Below, piece after piece: positions 24,722 to 37,475 of a stretch of 64,000 bases of DNA; position 1 is the stretch's first letter, and the number at the start of each line of letters is the position of its first letter. Both the position numbers and the translations under genes were made by a program. This stretch comes from Solea solea (taxonomy: Eukaryota > Chordata > Actinopteri > Pleuronectiformes > Soleidae), in the NCBI RefSeq assembly GCF_958295425.1, contig NC_081136.1, positions 24,868,890 through 24,932,889 of the forward strand. Direction: 5' to 3'. The notes under the pieces are model-generated. The model saw only the letters and a list, made by a program, of their open reading frames with translations. It ran no database searches and was not told the origin of the DNA.

Positions 24722-24855
24722 TGTGCCTGTGATGGACTGGTGGTGAGCTGTTCAGGGCGTACCACGCCCTCTTTCGCTCTGTGTCAGCTGAGATTGACTC
24801 CAGCTCCGTGCGACCCTCAGGTGGAGGATAAAGTGGGAGACATTGAGTGAGTTGA
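24722..24855 (+). repeat. 3' part of a tRNA-derived SINE
   Basis: TGTGATGGACTGGTGGTGAGC ... GATTGACTCCAGCTCCGTGCG ... GAGGATAAAGTGGGAGA parallels the copies at 41027-41310 and 50860-51055, indicating one interspersed family. The tRNA-like head is missing. Confidence 0.65.
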
Positions 24856-24954
24856 GCTTATGTGACACACTGCAGTTGCACTGCAGCAGGGGTTTTTATG
24901 CCGTATCATGCTGTTGAATTTCTTCCTGTGTCTTCATGTTTTCCCCCCACTTAA

Positions 24955-25561
24955 AGGCGACATAGACCGGAAGCTCCAATTAACGCTGCGTTTGTGTGTG
25001 TATCTGCGTCATTACCTCGTTTATGAAACCCTAAAGTTTCAGAACAGTTCAGCCACTGCTGAGAAAATAGTGTTGTATTGTTTTCCTGGGCTCTGCGAAG
25101 CGGATTGGCACTTCCCTATGCTGATGATGTCATCAGAAATCCTCACCACGTAGTGCCTCCTGGTGCGGGCACGAGTCCGGGCACATGCGGTTGCGTACAT
25201 TCAACCGCAGAAGAAGAAGAACTACTCTCGTTGTAGCTGCTGAGATGCAGAGCATCCACCGTGCCAGAGGGGGAGCTGTGTATCTGAGAGCTGGCCTACC
25301 AATTACGTCACTTCCAGGTACCTGGCCAATCACGGGACAGTGGGAAAGCTCTCGTTGGCTGGCCAATCACAACACAGTCCACGTTCTGGGGGTGTGGTTT
25401 TGGTCTGAAACAGCGCGGCTGACGAGAGCGTCAGTGAGGAGATATTTTGATCGGCTCGTTTGCAGCGACTAGGAGGTTTTTGACCATGAAAACAAGTTAA
25501 TATATGTAAGTAGACCTCCATAACTAACATATATGTGCGATACAAGCATTCGATGTCACCT
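24955..25561 (+). mobile_element. TTAA-flanked 607-bp non-autonomous element, copy A (complete)
   Basis: Flanked by TTAA at 24951-24954 and 25562-25565. The ends AGGCGACATAGA and, reversed, AGGTGACATCGA match at 10 of 12 positions, suiting piggyBac-type transposition. A second, near-identical copy lies at 36795-37379. A GC-rich core carries several CCAAT-type sequences (GGCCAATCACGGGAC, TTGGCTGGCCAATCAC). A frame of about 94 codons (25185-25472) stays open in both copies but resembles no protein I know. I treat it as non-coding. Confidence 0.8.
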
Positions 25562-25579
25562 TTAATTCAACCAACCAGG

Positions 25580-25870
25580 ACCAGAAATCTCCCTTAAAAT
25601 AAGGGAGTTAGCAATGTTGGCCTCTTTCCTCACAGAAATGTTGAAATGCTATTTGTAGACCTAATCCTGTCTTGATCCTAATGAGGTTGAGTTTGCATGT
25701 TCTCACTAGAGTCGACGGCCCACATCTATGTGCAGAGATTGCTGTGGAGCCCCAAGTGGCCCAAAAAACAAACAACCAATTTGTTTTGCTGCCCATTTCT
25801 AATGATTCTCAGTATACAGACTGCTTCTCTATCACTATTCGATAGAAGGGTGGTTTGTGTGTGAATCACA
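25580..25870 (+). repeat. Interspersed repeat shared with 28890-29100
   Basis: GTTTGCATGTTCTC, CCCACATCTATGTGCAG, ATTGCTGTGGAGCCCCAAGTG and CCCATTTCTAATGA have counterparts in the same order at 28890-29100. This points to a SINE-like family of unknown name. Confidence 0.55.
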
Positions 25871-28471
25871 AACAAACCCGAACGCGCTGTGGTTTTCCGA
25901 GACAAACATGGCAGAGAAAGATTGAGTATCAGTGTCACATTTGCAGCACGGAGTCATTTATTCGCATCAACTCATTTCTTGCCCGACGCACACGTGCATC
26001 ATGTTTGAGGAGTGGATCTTTGGAGCGCGTTGCCTTACGGCTCATTCCAGGTGTCGAGCCACATTCAGGCCCTCGCTGGAGCAACACAGGAGCATTTAGA
26101 CATGGGAACAGTGCGCGCGTTGTCAAGGCCGCGCCTGTGTGAGGCTGATGTTGACGGGTGGCTGAGGGGCTCCAAAGTGGCCAGTGTTAAGGTCTGTGTT
26201 GTGTGGCCGCTGCCAATTACAAGTCGCAGGGCTTCGAAACAAAATGTCTGCTGTGTGAACTGGTCAGTGGGGATAAATGAGGCAGTGTGTGTGCAGCGCA
26301 GTTAGGATTCCTGCCTCTCGTAATTAATGGGACGACTGACTTTGGCATGGAGTGTGGTGGCTCAGACTGATGGCCATATGATTTGTCAACACGCGTCTTT
26401 TCACCCCGTAACACCCCCCCGCACTCTCAAGAAAACACACACACACACACACACAGATTCAGCTGTTCTTCTTAGGACACTGCGCTGACTTCCATTCGTT
26501 TGAAACGTCTAACCATAACCAGTTCATGCTTCAATTTTAGCCCTAAACTGGATCAGTTCCCTCAGAAACGAGCTTATGCTTCATTAGGACCAGGTTTTGG
26601 GTTTTTATGTCAGAAAAGGCCCTAAAGAGGTAACACTCACGCAGCCTTAAAGACCCCCATTCAGACCTGGCATTAACATCCCTCCTCACTGAGCTGATTC
26701 GATAGCTTTAGACACCCAAGCCGCCTTGAATGCGTCTTCAGATCTGATCACAAAAACCACATTCAGGGGTGGTTTGTTGATGCATGTGTCCACGTTCCTG
26801 AGCCACGCGAAATCAAATCTGTCCTCACGGCAGATTAAAGACGGCCTCCTCGCCGATCGTTAATACGTTGAATGATTTGTACACAATATTAACAGTAATC
26901 GTCATATAAATGGAAACTAGTCCAGGGGCACGTTCAATGTTTTTTAGGTATTTCTTATCCAAACAATGTCTGCACTTAGTAAGTCACCTAAAAAAAAGAC
27001 TTATTTTAAAGCCGCAAAGCAGATGATTTTCATTTTAAAGTATTAAAGTAACAAACATATGCCTACAAACTCTCTTACTCTCTAGAATCTTACACACTAG
27101 GCCTTCATCACCGTTGTCTCCCCTTTTTCTTTGAGCCGGCTCCTTATTCACAATAATCTTGCTCTGGACACCAGCGTGAAGGCAAATTCCGCTCCTAATT
27201 TGGAAATCGTTACTGATATCAATGTCAGTTATCCGAAAGTAAAATAAAATAAAATAAATAAATACAACCCCAACTGCCAAAGCACAAAGCATTCAACTTC
27301 GGTGTCAAGGTCAGAGTATATAGAACTTTAGCCGGAGGTTTGAGTATCGATTGTAATTATCTCTCACCCTGAGGTGAAATTGCTTCTCATCTGAGAACCC
27401 AATTGTCCTGTTTTTCTTTGCTCCAATTAGACCGGCGTGCTTTCTATGCAATGATTACCCTGCTGCACGCCAGCCCGCGAATCAGTTCAATACCTCATTT
27501 GGCTTCTTAATCAACTCTTTTGCACTTTACCACTCTGACATTTACACTTACTTACGTCAAACTGAACTAGTGTGAACATTGTGGAAAATACGCAGAGGGA
27601 AATAAGATGGCACATCGGTTTTATTATTGAAAAGATAAATGGCGGTTCACATGGGGCTGTTTTCGTATGAATGAAACTGATGACAGAAGCATATGCGACG
27701 TGTTTCCATCATGGTCGGGTTCGGTTTGGCACTCTTCCTAAAGGAAATGCAAAAAAAAAACAAAGAAACGTACTATACTATACTGCACGGTGGAAAAACC
27801 TACGTTATTTGTCAACATAACAGCATCATTTTTACTATTAATTGTTATCATTAAGACTCATGAGATATGGGATAAAAATGTCTTGGCAGTAAAGTTATAA
27901 ATCGGTGTGTCTCTTTCATGACTGTGGCTGCAGCTCTGGCAAACGTGTCTGCAGTCGGAGCAGAACTCCTTCCTGCTGGGAGCCTCCGACTCTTGGACCC
28001 CCCACCTTCACACAGATTCACCTCACTTACCCCTCCCACCAGGAAGAATCAGTGGTGGGTCTACAGCAGTGATAAAGAAAAGCCCAGCTGTTCAAACAGT
28101 TGGGAGGAACACCGTGGGGGTGGATGGGGGGGCTGGCGGGGGGTGAGGACATCAGCATATTCAACCTCCATGCACTTCAACAGATCACTGAAGCGCCAGA
28201 ACAAAAGAAAAGCTGATTAATAATGAAAGAGTTTCTTTCACCTCGCTACTTCAAGGACTTATGATTTTTAAAGGCACATATTGGAATTCATAAATATTGA
28301 TGCGAGTGCAATTTACACAAGGTAAGTGACGCAACCCTGCTGTGAAGAAGAAACCCTGAAGAAAGTAGAGGTCCACTGTGTAAGACTGAGTCACAGCTAC
28401 TGTTGGGACTGCAGATGGAACTATGGTGGCCTTTACATGCCAAAAAGGTATTATATTATACCCCATTCTGA
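25871..28471. other. Intergenic, no gene seen
   Basis: Contains a (CA)n run (about 26436-26455). A degenerate repeat at about 26500-26630 (CTAACCATAACCAGTTCATG ... TATGTCAGAAAAGGCCCTAAA) has a relative at 47825-47965. A unique-looking block at 27341-27530 is listed separately. No exon-like frame with splice partners was found. Confidence 0.55.
27341..27530. promoter_or_regulatory. Candidate conserved non-coding block
   Basis: Balanced-composition unique sequence without simple repeats, with several homeodomain-like cores (TGTAATTATC, CCAATTAGACC, CTTAATCAAC), midway between two divergent genes. An enhancer role is only a guess. Confidence 0.2.
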
Positions 28472-28629
28472 CTGGGCTCAAACTTTTAATACCCAGTGAC
28501 TTTCATTATTGCCAACTGTTAAAATACAGTGCTGTAAATAAATCATGTTTTCTCTCATCCTCCTCCTCCACCACCCGAGGAAGCTCGCGTACCACTGGTG
28601 GTACACGTGCCCCAGTTTGAGAACCATGG
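28472..28629. mobile_element. hAT-like element fragment
   Basis: Shares GTTAAAATACAGTGCTGTAAAT and ACCACTGGTGGTACACGTG ... AGTTTGAGAACC with the element at 17989-18234. The left end (CTGGGCTCAAAC) is degenerate. No target duplication was readable. Confidence 0.55.
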
Positions 28630-28889
28630 ATTTAAACGATTGATCCAAAGTAAAAGATGCAAAATAGTTTCATACGGCATTTTTTTGGTGAAAATCATCA
28701 CAACTAAAGACAATTTTTTCCAATATAAAATTTGTTTTTTTGTGTGTTTCATTTTACTTTTGTCAAATTTTTGACAGTCCATTTCTGCAGCTATGGGGAA
28801 ATATGTACAGTATGACCACTAAATACTGCATATTTGTATGAAGTGAAAACAAAACCAATACAGAATTATAATGATTGGAGACTTATTCT

Positions 28890-29100
28890 AACAGAAATGT
28901 GTAACCACCGTTCGACGCCCGGTTGTGTTGTGATGTTACACATCCTAACTGGGTCACGTTTGCATGTTCTCCACATGGCGCTCTGCCACATCCATGTACA
29001 GATTGCTGTGTTGACCCAAGTGTCAAAAACCCCCAACCTCTTTCTTCTTTTGTTCATTTCTAATGAGACTGCGTCGCTGTCACTGGTTAATGAGAGGGAG
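28890..29100 (+). repeat. Interspersed repeat, second copy
   Basis: CGTTTGCATGTTCTCCACATG, CCACATCCATGTACAG, ATTGCTGTGTTGACCCAAGTG and TTCATTTCTAATGAG parallel 25580-25870. Confidence 0.55.
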
Positions 29101-32100
29101 GACTGAGGTTTGCTACTTCCTCCATGGACATGTCTACATATTTAAACGCGGCTCTTGCTTCGAAATATGCGAGCGTGATGGAAACAGCCGAACCTTTTCT
29201 CCTTTATCCTCCTCCTCCAGCTGACCAAAATCATTACTTCACGGTCAGACAGGTTAATGGCAACGGCATCACAGGCTTTATTGATGCCCGTGACGACAGA
29301 AACAGTTAAAAGCAGCAGAGACGTGTTTTCTTAACTTCGCTGCCACACACCCACTCCTGCCTCAGCTTCACACAAAGATCCTTACTCTGTGTGGTGTGGG
29401 GCCTGTTACACCACTGTTCACTGTTCTGTGGTCACGTATGCTGTGTTTTTCAATGAAAACGTGCCACAGGGCTGTTGTCATCTGTCGTTTCGGTGGTCAC
29501 CAAGCCTTGAAAACAGCCATTTGACTTCATGATTCTTCATCAGTTCCAACCTGCTGATCAGATATTTGTTGTTAACCACAAATATAATCCAGGTCAGTGA
29601 CAGTAGCCGACCCTCAGGGACCAGGCTCATGTCATCACTTTGCTAAATTCACTGCTAATTATACTGAAGACCGCTCCATTCTTTGTGCAGAGAAATCAGA
29701 ACCAGAACCATCTTTATTGGCCAAGTATGACACATACAAGGAGTTTGACTTCAACAAAAACTGACAATTATACGTTCACCCTTAAGTTAAACAACTTTAA
29801 TCCCACATTTCATTCCATTCCGACATATTGTCCTAACCAGGAGCATGTCTCGTTGACGCATATATGGTCCACACAGGCTGCATATGGTCGGTAACGGTGC
29901 AGAGTCTATACCATCGCAGACATGGGTAGATGACGTCGCACAGATCCACAGCGACTGCTCCATTCTATTCCACTCCATTGCAGTAGGTGGCGGTGGCACA
30001 ATACGGTTGTATGTCAACCACCATGGGTTTTACTAATGGGGTTACTTTAAGAACTCCTCACAGAACCTCCCCTTAAAAAAAAACCAGGTGTGTTTATTTA
30101 TATTAAACCGAGCTATGATTGTAGCTCGACTAATCCATTGGATTGGACTACTATATTTGTCCCAGTATACAAACAACAGTTTATATACCGGTGTGAGTTT
30201 CAGTTGAACTATGACCTTACAACTTTAGCTGGTGGTGAGTAGGTACCATGTCTAACCTCGCATGCATTAACGTCCACATATTTATTTCTTTAAGCTGACA
30301 GAGCGTAATTGAATTCTCCTAATTCAAAAAAACACACCGGTCTGGACCGGTCTCCATGTTTTTGTTTTCTTCTCCTGTGTGCTGGGGTTCCACAATTATT
30401 TCCGGGTCAAAGCCTGGGGGGTGGGAACCGTGGAAAATGTTGTTTTGGGATGAGCAGTTTGGGTGACTTTGAAAAATTCGATTTAGTCCAATTTCCGCTG
30501 CGCCGACATATGTGTTTTCAAAAGTCCAGTTTTAACGTCAGACTCACGCAAACAACAAGTCGGTTTTTGTTTTTAAACGTAATCATCCTCCAGTTGTACG
30601 ACTGCAAGCAAATTGAGAGCACAGGTCCTAACAACTGGAGTGGAAATATGTAATGGTTGGCGCACAGTCAACCAGCCACAGACATTTGGCCTGTGTGCAC
30701 CCCAGTGCATATGGGTGGATGATGACATTTACATCATGCATACACTGTGGCTAGTATGGACTGGGCTGAACACACTGGCCTCTTTCATACAGAGATCCCA
30801 CCATATTGTGGCAAAGAGGACCTCTCACTCTGCTACCTTTGCTTGTTTATTTTTTTACACCGAGCCAAGTAAGACAGCACTTTGCCAGATAAACCAGATC
30901 CTCTTCATCAAATCCATCCTCCTCTCTGCTGGGTGAACAGTAAAACCAGTGTCAGTATGCAAAGAGACACAACGGCTTACTTTTGGACATGGATTACCAT
31001 TTTACTTTCAGTTTTATGGAACAAAGTGGAGAATATATTGTCGTGCAATTACAAGCGTGGTGTCCACAGTTGTGAGTGGGTATCCCCAGCAGATGCCCAG
31101 TTTGCTGTAATTGTGCTGCGACTGTTTGCGCAAGTGTGCGTGGACCATTAAATTAGCATTTTAAAGGAACCGTAAAGGGGTAATTGCTGAAAACAATGTC
31201 TTGTTAATAGGTTACTCATTTTGAATAGAGTGGAGGAAGTGCACATATCTGATGGGAGATAACTGTTTGAAGAGCCCGCGGGGGCAACGAGCACTTAAAA
31301 ACGTTTGTTGGCTGTTGTTTGTCTCGTGCACAGAAACAGGAAGTTTGGCCGTAAACTAATGTTAATATTAACTTTGATTTTCAAACTTTTAGAAACAACA
31401 CAAGCCAGGGATTATCTGCTGGGATTGATTATTATCACGGTCATGTGATCATTTGCATTTTGGGGATAACAGGAGTGGGCAGAGCACTTTCAGCACCCCA
31501 GGAACACTCAGCACTCTTTCCATCCCCCACAAAACTCCCACTGTCTCTCCATCTCGGCCTTTTCTTTGGTGACTGACGATGCATAGCATTCAGGCCCAGC
31601 TTGAGTTTTTTGTTTCTGGGTAGGGAGGAGATACCTGGCCAGTCATCTGGAAAAAAAAAAGTCATTTTCTAAAGTTTCTTCCATTATTGTATTAACAAGC
31701 TAGCACGTCACCGTGTCCCCATATGCATTTACATTATTACATTACCCTAACATATTTACCTTTAAACACCAACCTTTTGCCTTTGGCTCAAACCTGGGGA
31801 CAAGAAATGTCCACACAGTCAATTCGACGGTGAGTGTCTGCAGCCATGTTCCTACAGGACCCAAATGGACTCACCACATAATCAGTGACTCTGCACACTT
31901 CTCTTTGCAAATTATTATAGCTCGTTTATAAATGAGTGAGTGGTAGAGTGGCTGGAAGGTCGATTTTGTTGCCTTTGGAGAAAGACACTCTCGCTCTTTC
32001 AAATATTTTCCAGTCTTTGTGCCAAGCTAAGCTAAGCTAAGCAGCTGCTGGGGGGGGGGCTTCTATTTCTAAAAAACTTGATTTAAGCAGTTTTATGACG

Positions 32101-35079
32101 CGTATAAATGGGTTCAAAGTGTGACTGAAGTGACAGTCTTGTAATTAAAGTTCATTATATAATTAAAGATCGACATAAAAAAAAAAAAGAACGACATATT
32201 CACTCTTAATTATTCTCTGTTAGGGGTCGGGTCATACTTTCCGCATCCACGTGTGCGCAGACGTCGGCTATAGGGTCACTGCGACTCAAATTTGCACAAA
32301 CCCTCCGCTTTTTTCCGCGGCGCACGCTGACCTGGACTGGTCATGCACGCTTGGTTTTACACAGCGCTCTTAATTTACACGGCAACAAAAAAAAAGAAGA
32401 AGACAGTAGCCATGGAAACGCGCTTGAGGTTACATGAAGAAGTCTGCTTTGAACCAACTCAGTGCTCAGAAAACACAAGTGAGGGTGATTTGTGTGTTTT
32501 GTGAAGACTAAGACTAGACTGCAGACATGCACGCACACACACACACACACACGTGTGGCTCTCTGCAGACGCAGATATTGGTCTATGGATCCAGCTGTTT
32601 GATGTCTTGTTACCACCCCCCCAACCCCACCCCCCACCTCCCAATGCCCAAAACCCTGGAGGGAGGTGTTGAGGTGAAAATGTAGCCCGCCCTCCCTCCG
32701 TCCAGCTGCAGTCACTCTCTGACCCAAACACCCGAGCTCATCGCTGCCTTTGTAGCAACAACCTGACAGGAAAGGTAAACATCAAGGTGTGGACAGATCG
32801 CCTCTTCCTCCGGTGGCCTCATCACTCACACGGCAGCACAAGCTTCACACACGGCTTTAAATCAGGAGGGTCGGCCCCGTAAAGGCAAACACCGCCCAGC
32901 ACAGAGGAGGAATGACGGTGTGAGAGGTGATGAGTTGGTGAGAGTTGAGAACACAGCTCTGCTCTTCTTCCTTTGTGCGAAGGCGATTTCTGGTATACAG
33001 TGACCTCTAGGGGTCAAGGTAGTGTAGGGGGAATACATTTTATTCACCAACCCCCCCCCCCCCCCTTTTTTTTCCCACATGCATATTATATCAGTGTATG
33101 CTCAGCAGCAGAGTAGAAAACTCAACTCCAGTTGTTCCCCTTTAATCGCTTCATTGCTATAAATTAGAATTTACTGATGCCACACCAGGAGAATTAACCT
33201 CTTACACCTCTTATGTACAAAATAGGCATCAAATGAGATAAATGTTAAAAACATAAAAATACAAATGCAAAATAGAAGCAGAATAAGAAGTAGACAAAAA
33301 AACAACCCGAAAACCTGTCATTTCCACATTGCCTAAAACCTGTGAATTAAATATATGCAATGTTGATGGTTTTATAGCGTATATTTACATTAGTTTAAAA
33401 GTCTAGTGCATTAAAACAGGCAAATGAGTTAATGCAGCTTTAAATGGATAGTTCAATGTAGTTATATGAGGTTTTGAAATAACATAAACAGACAAACTGA
33501 TTGTACACACTTAAAGCTGTAGTGTGTAACTTTTAAATCTAAATAAATACAGTGTGGCTCTCATACTCTTGAAGGTCTCTGTTTAAACCAGGTTTAAAGG
33601 AGGATTTTGACCGTCTCACTGGTTGTTCTTACCCTGACTTAGATTATTTGAACATTATGCAATTTACATATTTTTTTTTTTAAAACTGTGATTTTAGAAT
33701 GCTGCATTTAATTGTTTCTTAAATCGACATCAGTTTAAATGTCTTTGTGTTCTGTGTGGCATTTATTGTATTTATGTGTCATGCCCCTGGAGGCCAACAT
33801 GATTGTTGCACCTTCTTACTTAGCACACCTGTGGTAACTGCAGTTTTAATCACCCTTTTGTTTCAGTGTCCAACTACATCCCAACGAAGGTGCAAGCCGG
33901 TATTTTAAATGTCTCTAACCCAATGAATTACAGGCCATTTTGTGCAGGAACCTGGATGATTTTTTTTATCAGTGTTATATTCAAACAATGGTCTCGTAGA
34001 GTTCACGTGAGTCCCAGTGTTTTGTTTTCATGTCTGTGGAGACACAGAGGAGTGAGTTTTACTCCTCATGGAAGGAAGATGTCAGCTATGCCAGCAAAGA
34101 GACTACGGTGAGTTTGAGATTAAGGAATATTCCCAATTATCTGACACAAGAATGAGGTGAAAGAAATGTTGACAGAGACCTTTAGGTTGAGGAATGGACC
34201 GTGGTTCTCTGAAACCAAAACAACATTTGAAAGGTTGGAATATGCAACTGAAAACTGAAGTTTGTAAATTGCTCACTCTCCCACACCAAAGTCCAAAAAT
34301 GAGCATTTTTAGCTTGTAGAGACACAGGAACTCCTTGTCCATTGCTAACTTGTTCATTAGGTTTATGTATTAGGTAAATCCAAATGAAGGAATTTAAACA
34401 CCAAGGTCACAAGATAACACATTTAAACCCACCGATAAAAACAGCATTGGATTAACAACTCTTATGAGACACTCACTAATTTTCTCTAGGAGTGGGATTT
34501 AAAACCTCAACCTCATCCACACAACATTTTGTAAAAATATATATATAAAACAAATGGCCCACCTCTGTATTTATATAAGCCGTAGCTCTTTTATAATATT
34601 ATGTGAATTCAACTGAGGGTTTTATATATTAATCCATTGCCAGGGCCAGTGCCGTTGAGTTTGTCTACAATTTCCTCGCCCGTGAAAACCCTCGGAGCAC
34701 AACCCGAATCTGATATTCATGTTTTATCTTGAGGGAAGGACTTCATGCTGCTGGCTCAAATTAATCTCTCACACAAACCACTGGATGAAGCTAAAAATAC
34801 CCAGTGGCCCAGCTGAAAAAACACCACAGGAGAAGCAGAGACATGACAAGTTAAAAAAGAGAAAAGAAAAAGTGGTCCATCTATCCAGGCAGAGTGGATG
34901 GGAAAGATAAAAAGTGATGAGACTCAAATAATAATAATAATAATAATGATAATAATAATGATAGTGAGGGCAGTTCAGCGTTTACGAACCTGAATAAATC
35001 ATCCATACATCAGGACACAAACACGGCTTTGCACCCGTGTGACCTTGTGGAGTGATTTGCGACACCGCCCTCTGCTGGT

Positions 35080-35120
<41 letters not shown>

Positions 35121-36009
35121 ACTAGTTGCTCCTCACTTTTTCTTTTTTTTTCTGTTACTAAAATGATACAGGTGTAGAATGATGCTGCAGCACAAAGACG
35201 CAGCAGAATCATGTCTCGTCACCATCTCTCTATTTATTTATTCATTTATTTAATTAATTTAATTTCCCGTGATTGAGCTGTTCTTTTTTCCAGAAGTTGA
35301 ATTGTGTTTCAGTTTTTTTTTTTTTTGTGCATTCAGGTCGGCCCTCCATTCATTGCAATTAACATGTTCAGTGCTGACAGACCTAATTAATTGAATATTG
35401 ATATTGGCCTTTATTCCACTATTTACAAATCTATACAAAATCAAATTAGCACCTAAAGTACTTAAACACTGATGTTCCCTCTTTCCTATAATTTTCCTTG
35501 TTGCGCACATTTTCTTTCATCATTTTGTCGGTCTCTGTTAAGTGGTTAACTGGAATACAGATAATGCTGTTGTCTTTTGTTCTCATGGTTGTCTTTTCTG
35601 TTTATTATTGTAATTTGTCCTGCATTATCAACCAGCCTGGGGAGGAAACAGTTGTAAATTAGCCTGTGGCTAAGATCTAATCAGTGTTGTTTCCACATTG
35701 ACGTTCAATAATGTGCAATGTTCCAATTCTAAATAAATACATTAAAAATTGAAATGTGGAGGAGATAGTGCGCAGTCATTAGACGCCATGGTGTTGACAT
35801 CACTGCACAGCTTTCCCTGGAAGTAGTGCTTTATTTTTTATTATAATACATGCGTTATCTGGAAAACCAGAGCGTTTTAGTTTGAATTTGACGTGTGTGT
35901 TTATGAGTTTTACCAAGCTTCAAAGTGTCTGTGGTCAGCACTAACATTCACTGTTTCCTCTGTTCTGATTGAACAGCCTCGGAAGGACTGATTTTCAATA
36001 TTAGACTAT
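29101..36009. other. Intergenic, no gene seen
   Basis: Repeat debris. It includes a teleost repeat end at 29695-29752 (CTTTATTGGCCAAGTATGAC), a CTAAG run (about 32027-32043), a (CA)n at 32527-32552, and poly-C/poly-T (33049-33074). A MITE-type start TTAAAGCTGTAGTGTGTAAC lies near 33512, a fragment related to 14790-15279 at 34255-34350, an (AAT)n at 34927-34962, and a (TA)n at 35083-35115. Open frames are short and mostly low complexity. Confidence 0.55.
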
Positions 36010-36180
36010 TAAGTTAAATGTCCGTCCATCCGTCTTCTACCGCTTTATCCTACACATGGGGGAGGGTCACGGGGGGAGAGCTGTGCCAATCTCAGCTGAC
36101 ATAGGGCGATATAGGCGGGGGTCACATGCTGGACAGATCGCCATCCCAGGGCCCGCATAGAGACAAACAACCACTCTCAC
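36010..36180 (-). repeat. 3' part of the tRNA-derived SINE, reverse orientation
   Basis: CCGCTTTATCCTACACATGGG ... GCCAATCTCAGCTGACATAGG ... CTGGACAGATCGCCATCCCAG is the reverse complement of the SINE tail seen at 24722-24855 and 50860-51055. Confidence 0.6.
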
Positions 36181-36590
36181 TCACTAGATACATGAAAATA
36201 CAATACATGAATTACAAACGGAGGGGCGGAGCCTCCTTATAAGTCATTGTTTCAATAATCACCATGTTTGTGAGTCACAGAGGAGGTTTGTTTCCTCCTC
36301 TTCTTCCCCTGAACACTAACTCAAGTTCGGGCGTCTCCAAATATCTAGTTCTGCTTTCATTGTATTCAAAAACATAACAAAATATATAAAATAATTTCCC
36401 TAAGGGGATTAATAAAGTATAAGAAAAAAAAAAAGATGTTTCTATTTTATGTGTCTGCCTTAGATATGTATGTGTGTGTGTGTACTTATCTTAACCTACA
36501 TTTTATGCTGGGTTAAAATGGTTCAGGGTTAAGACCTGGTTTTAGGGTTAGGATTAGAATAGGGTTAAGGTTTAGGGTAAGGGTCTAGGA

Positions 36591-37475
36591 CAGTGGTCTC
36601 AAAGTTGCGGCCCGGGGGCCACATGTGGCCCTCCAAACAATATCAAGTTGTGACGATTTCTATATGTTTTTATTATTAAATGAATAGATTCATTTTGCAT
36701 CATAAATATGTTTTTTTATTGTTCCATATTAAAACAAGCACTTATATTTTGAAATTATGCAATCCAATCCAACTTTATTTGTAAAGCACTTTAAAGCCCA
36801 CATAGACCGGAAGCTCCAATTAACGCCGCGTTTGTGTGTGTATCTGCGTCATTACCTCGTTTATGAAACCCTTAAGCTTCAGAACAAACAGTTCAGCCAC
36901 TGCTGAGAAAATAGTGTCGTATTGTTTTCCTGGGCTCCGCGAAGCGGATCGGCACTTCCCTATGCTGATGATGTCATCAGAAATCCTCAACACCGTAGCG
37001 CCTCCTGGTGCTGGCACTAGTCCGGGCACATCCGGTTGCGTACATTCAACCGCAGAAGAAGAAGAACTACTCTCGTTGTAGCTGCTGAGATGCAGAGCAT
37101 TCACCGTGCCAGAGGGGGAGCTGTGTATCTGAGAGCTGGCCTATCTATTACGTCACTTCCAGGTAACTGGCCAATCACAGGACAGTGGGAAAGCTCTCGT
37201 TGGCTGGCCAATCACAACACAGTCCACGTTCTGGGGGTGTGGTTTTGGTCTGAAACAGCGCGGCTGACGAGAGCGTCAGTGAGGAGATATTTTGATCGGC
37301 TCGTTTGCAGCGACTAGGAGGTTTTTAACCATGAAAACAAGTTAATATATGTAAGTAGACCTCCATAACTAACATATATAACTCAAAAGTTGGGCTTTTT
37401 TTGTACTTGACTGGCCCCTGACTGACCACACAAGACAGTCATTGGCCCACAGGTCATTTGAGTTTGAGACCCCTG
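36591..37475. mobile_element. Non-autonomous hAT element, host of a nested insertion
   Basis: Starts CAGTGGTCTCAAA and ends TTTGAGACCCCTG (12 of 13 inverted match). It is flanked by GTCTAGGA (36583-36590) and GTCTAGGG (37476-37483), an 8-bp target duplication with one change. The remaining 885 bp is mostly a TTAA element inserted into it. Parts of its own body recur near 38265-38385 and, reversed, near 60985-61015. Confidence 0.8.
36795..37379 (+). mobile_element. TTAA-type element, copy B, nested and 3'-truncated
   Basis: Follows TTAA (36791-36794) and matches copy A (24955-25561) almost base for base, by eye well above 90%, through AACATATAT. The last 40 or so bases, including the right terminal repeat, are absent and hAT sequence resumes. 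This suggests deletion after insertion. Confidence 0.78.

Noticed and set aside
32341..32731. 128- and 90-codon minus-strand frames
   Set aside because: Composition driven by CA and poly-C/G runs (VCVCVCVHVC, GGGVGGVV); no domain, no splice-consistent partner.
36536..36583. Interstitial telomere sequence (TTAGGG-like words)
   Set aside because: Words are irregular (GGTTAGG, GGTTAAGG, TTTAGGG) and match an interspersed repeat seen again at 47268-47335.
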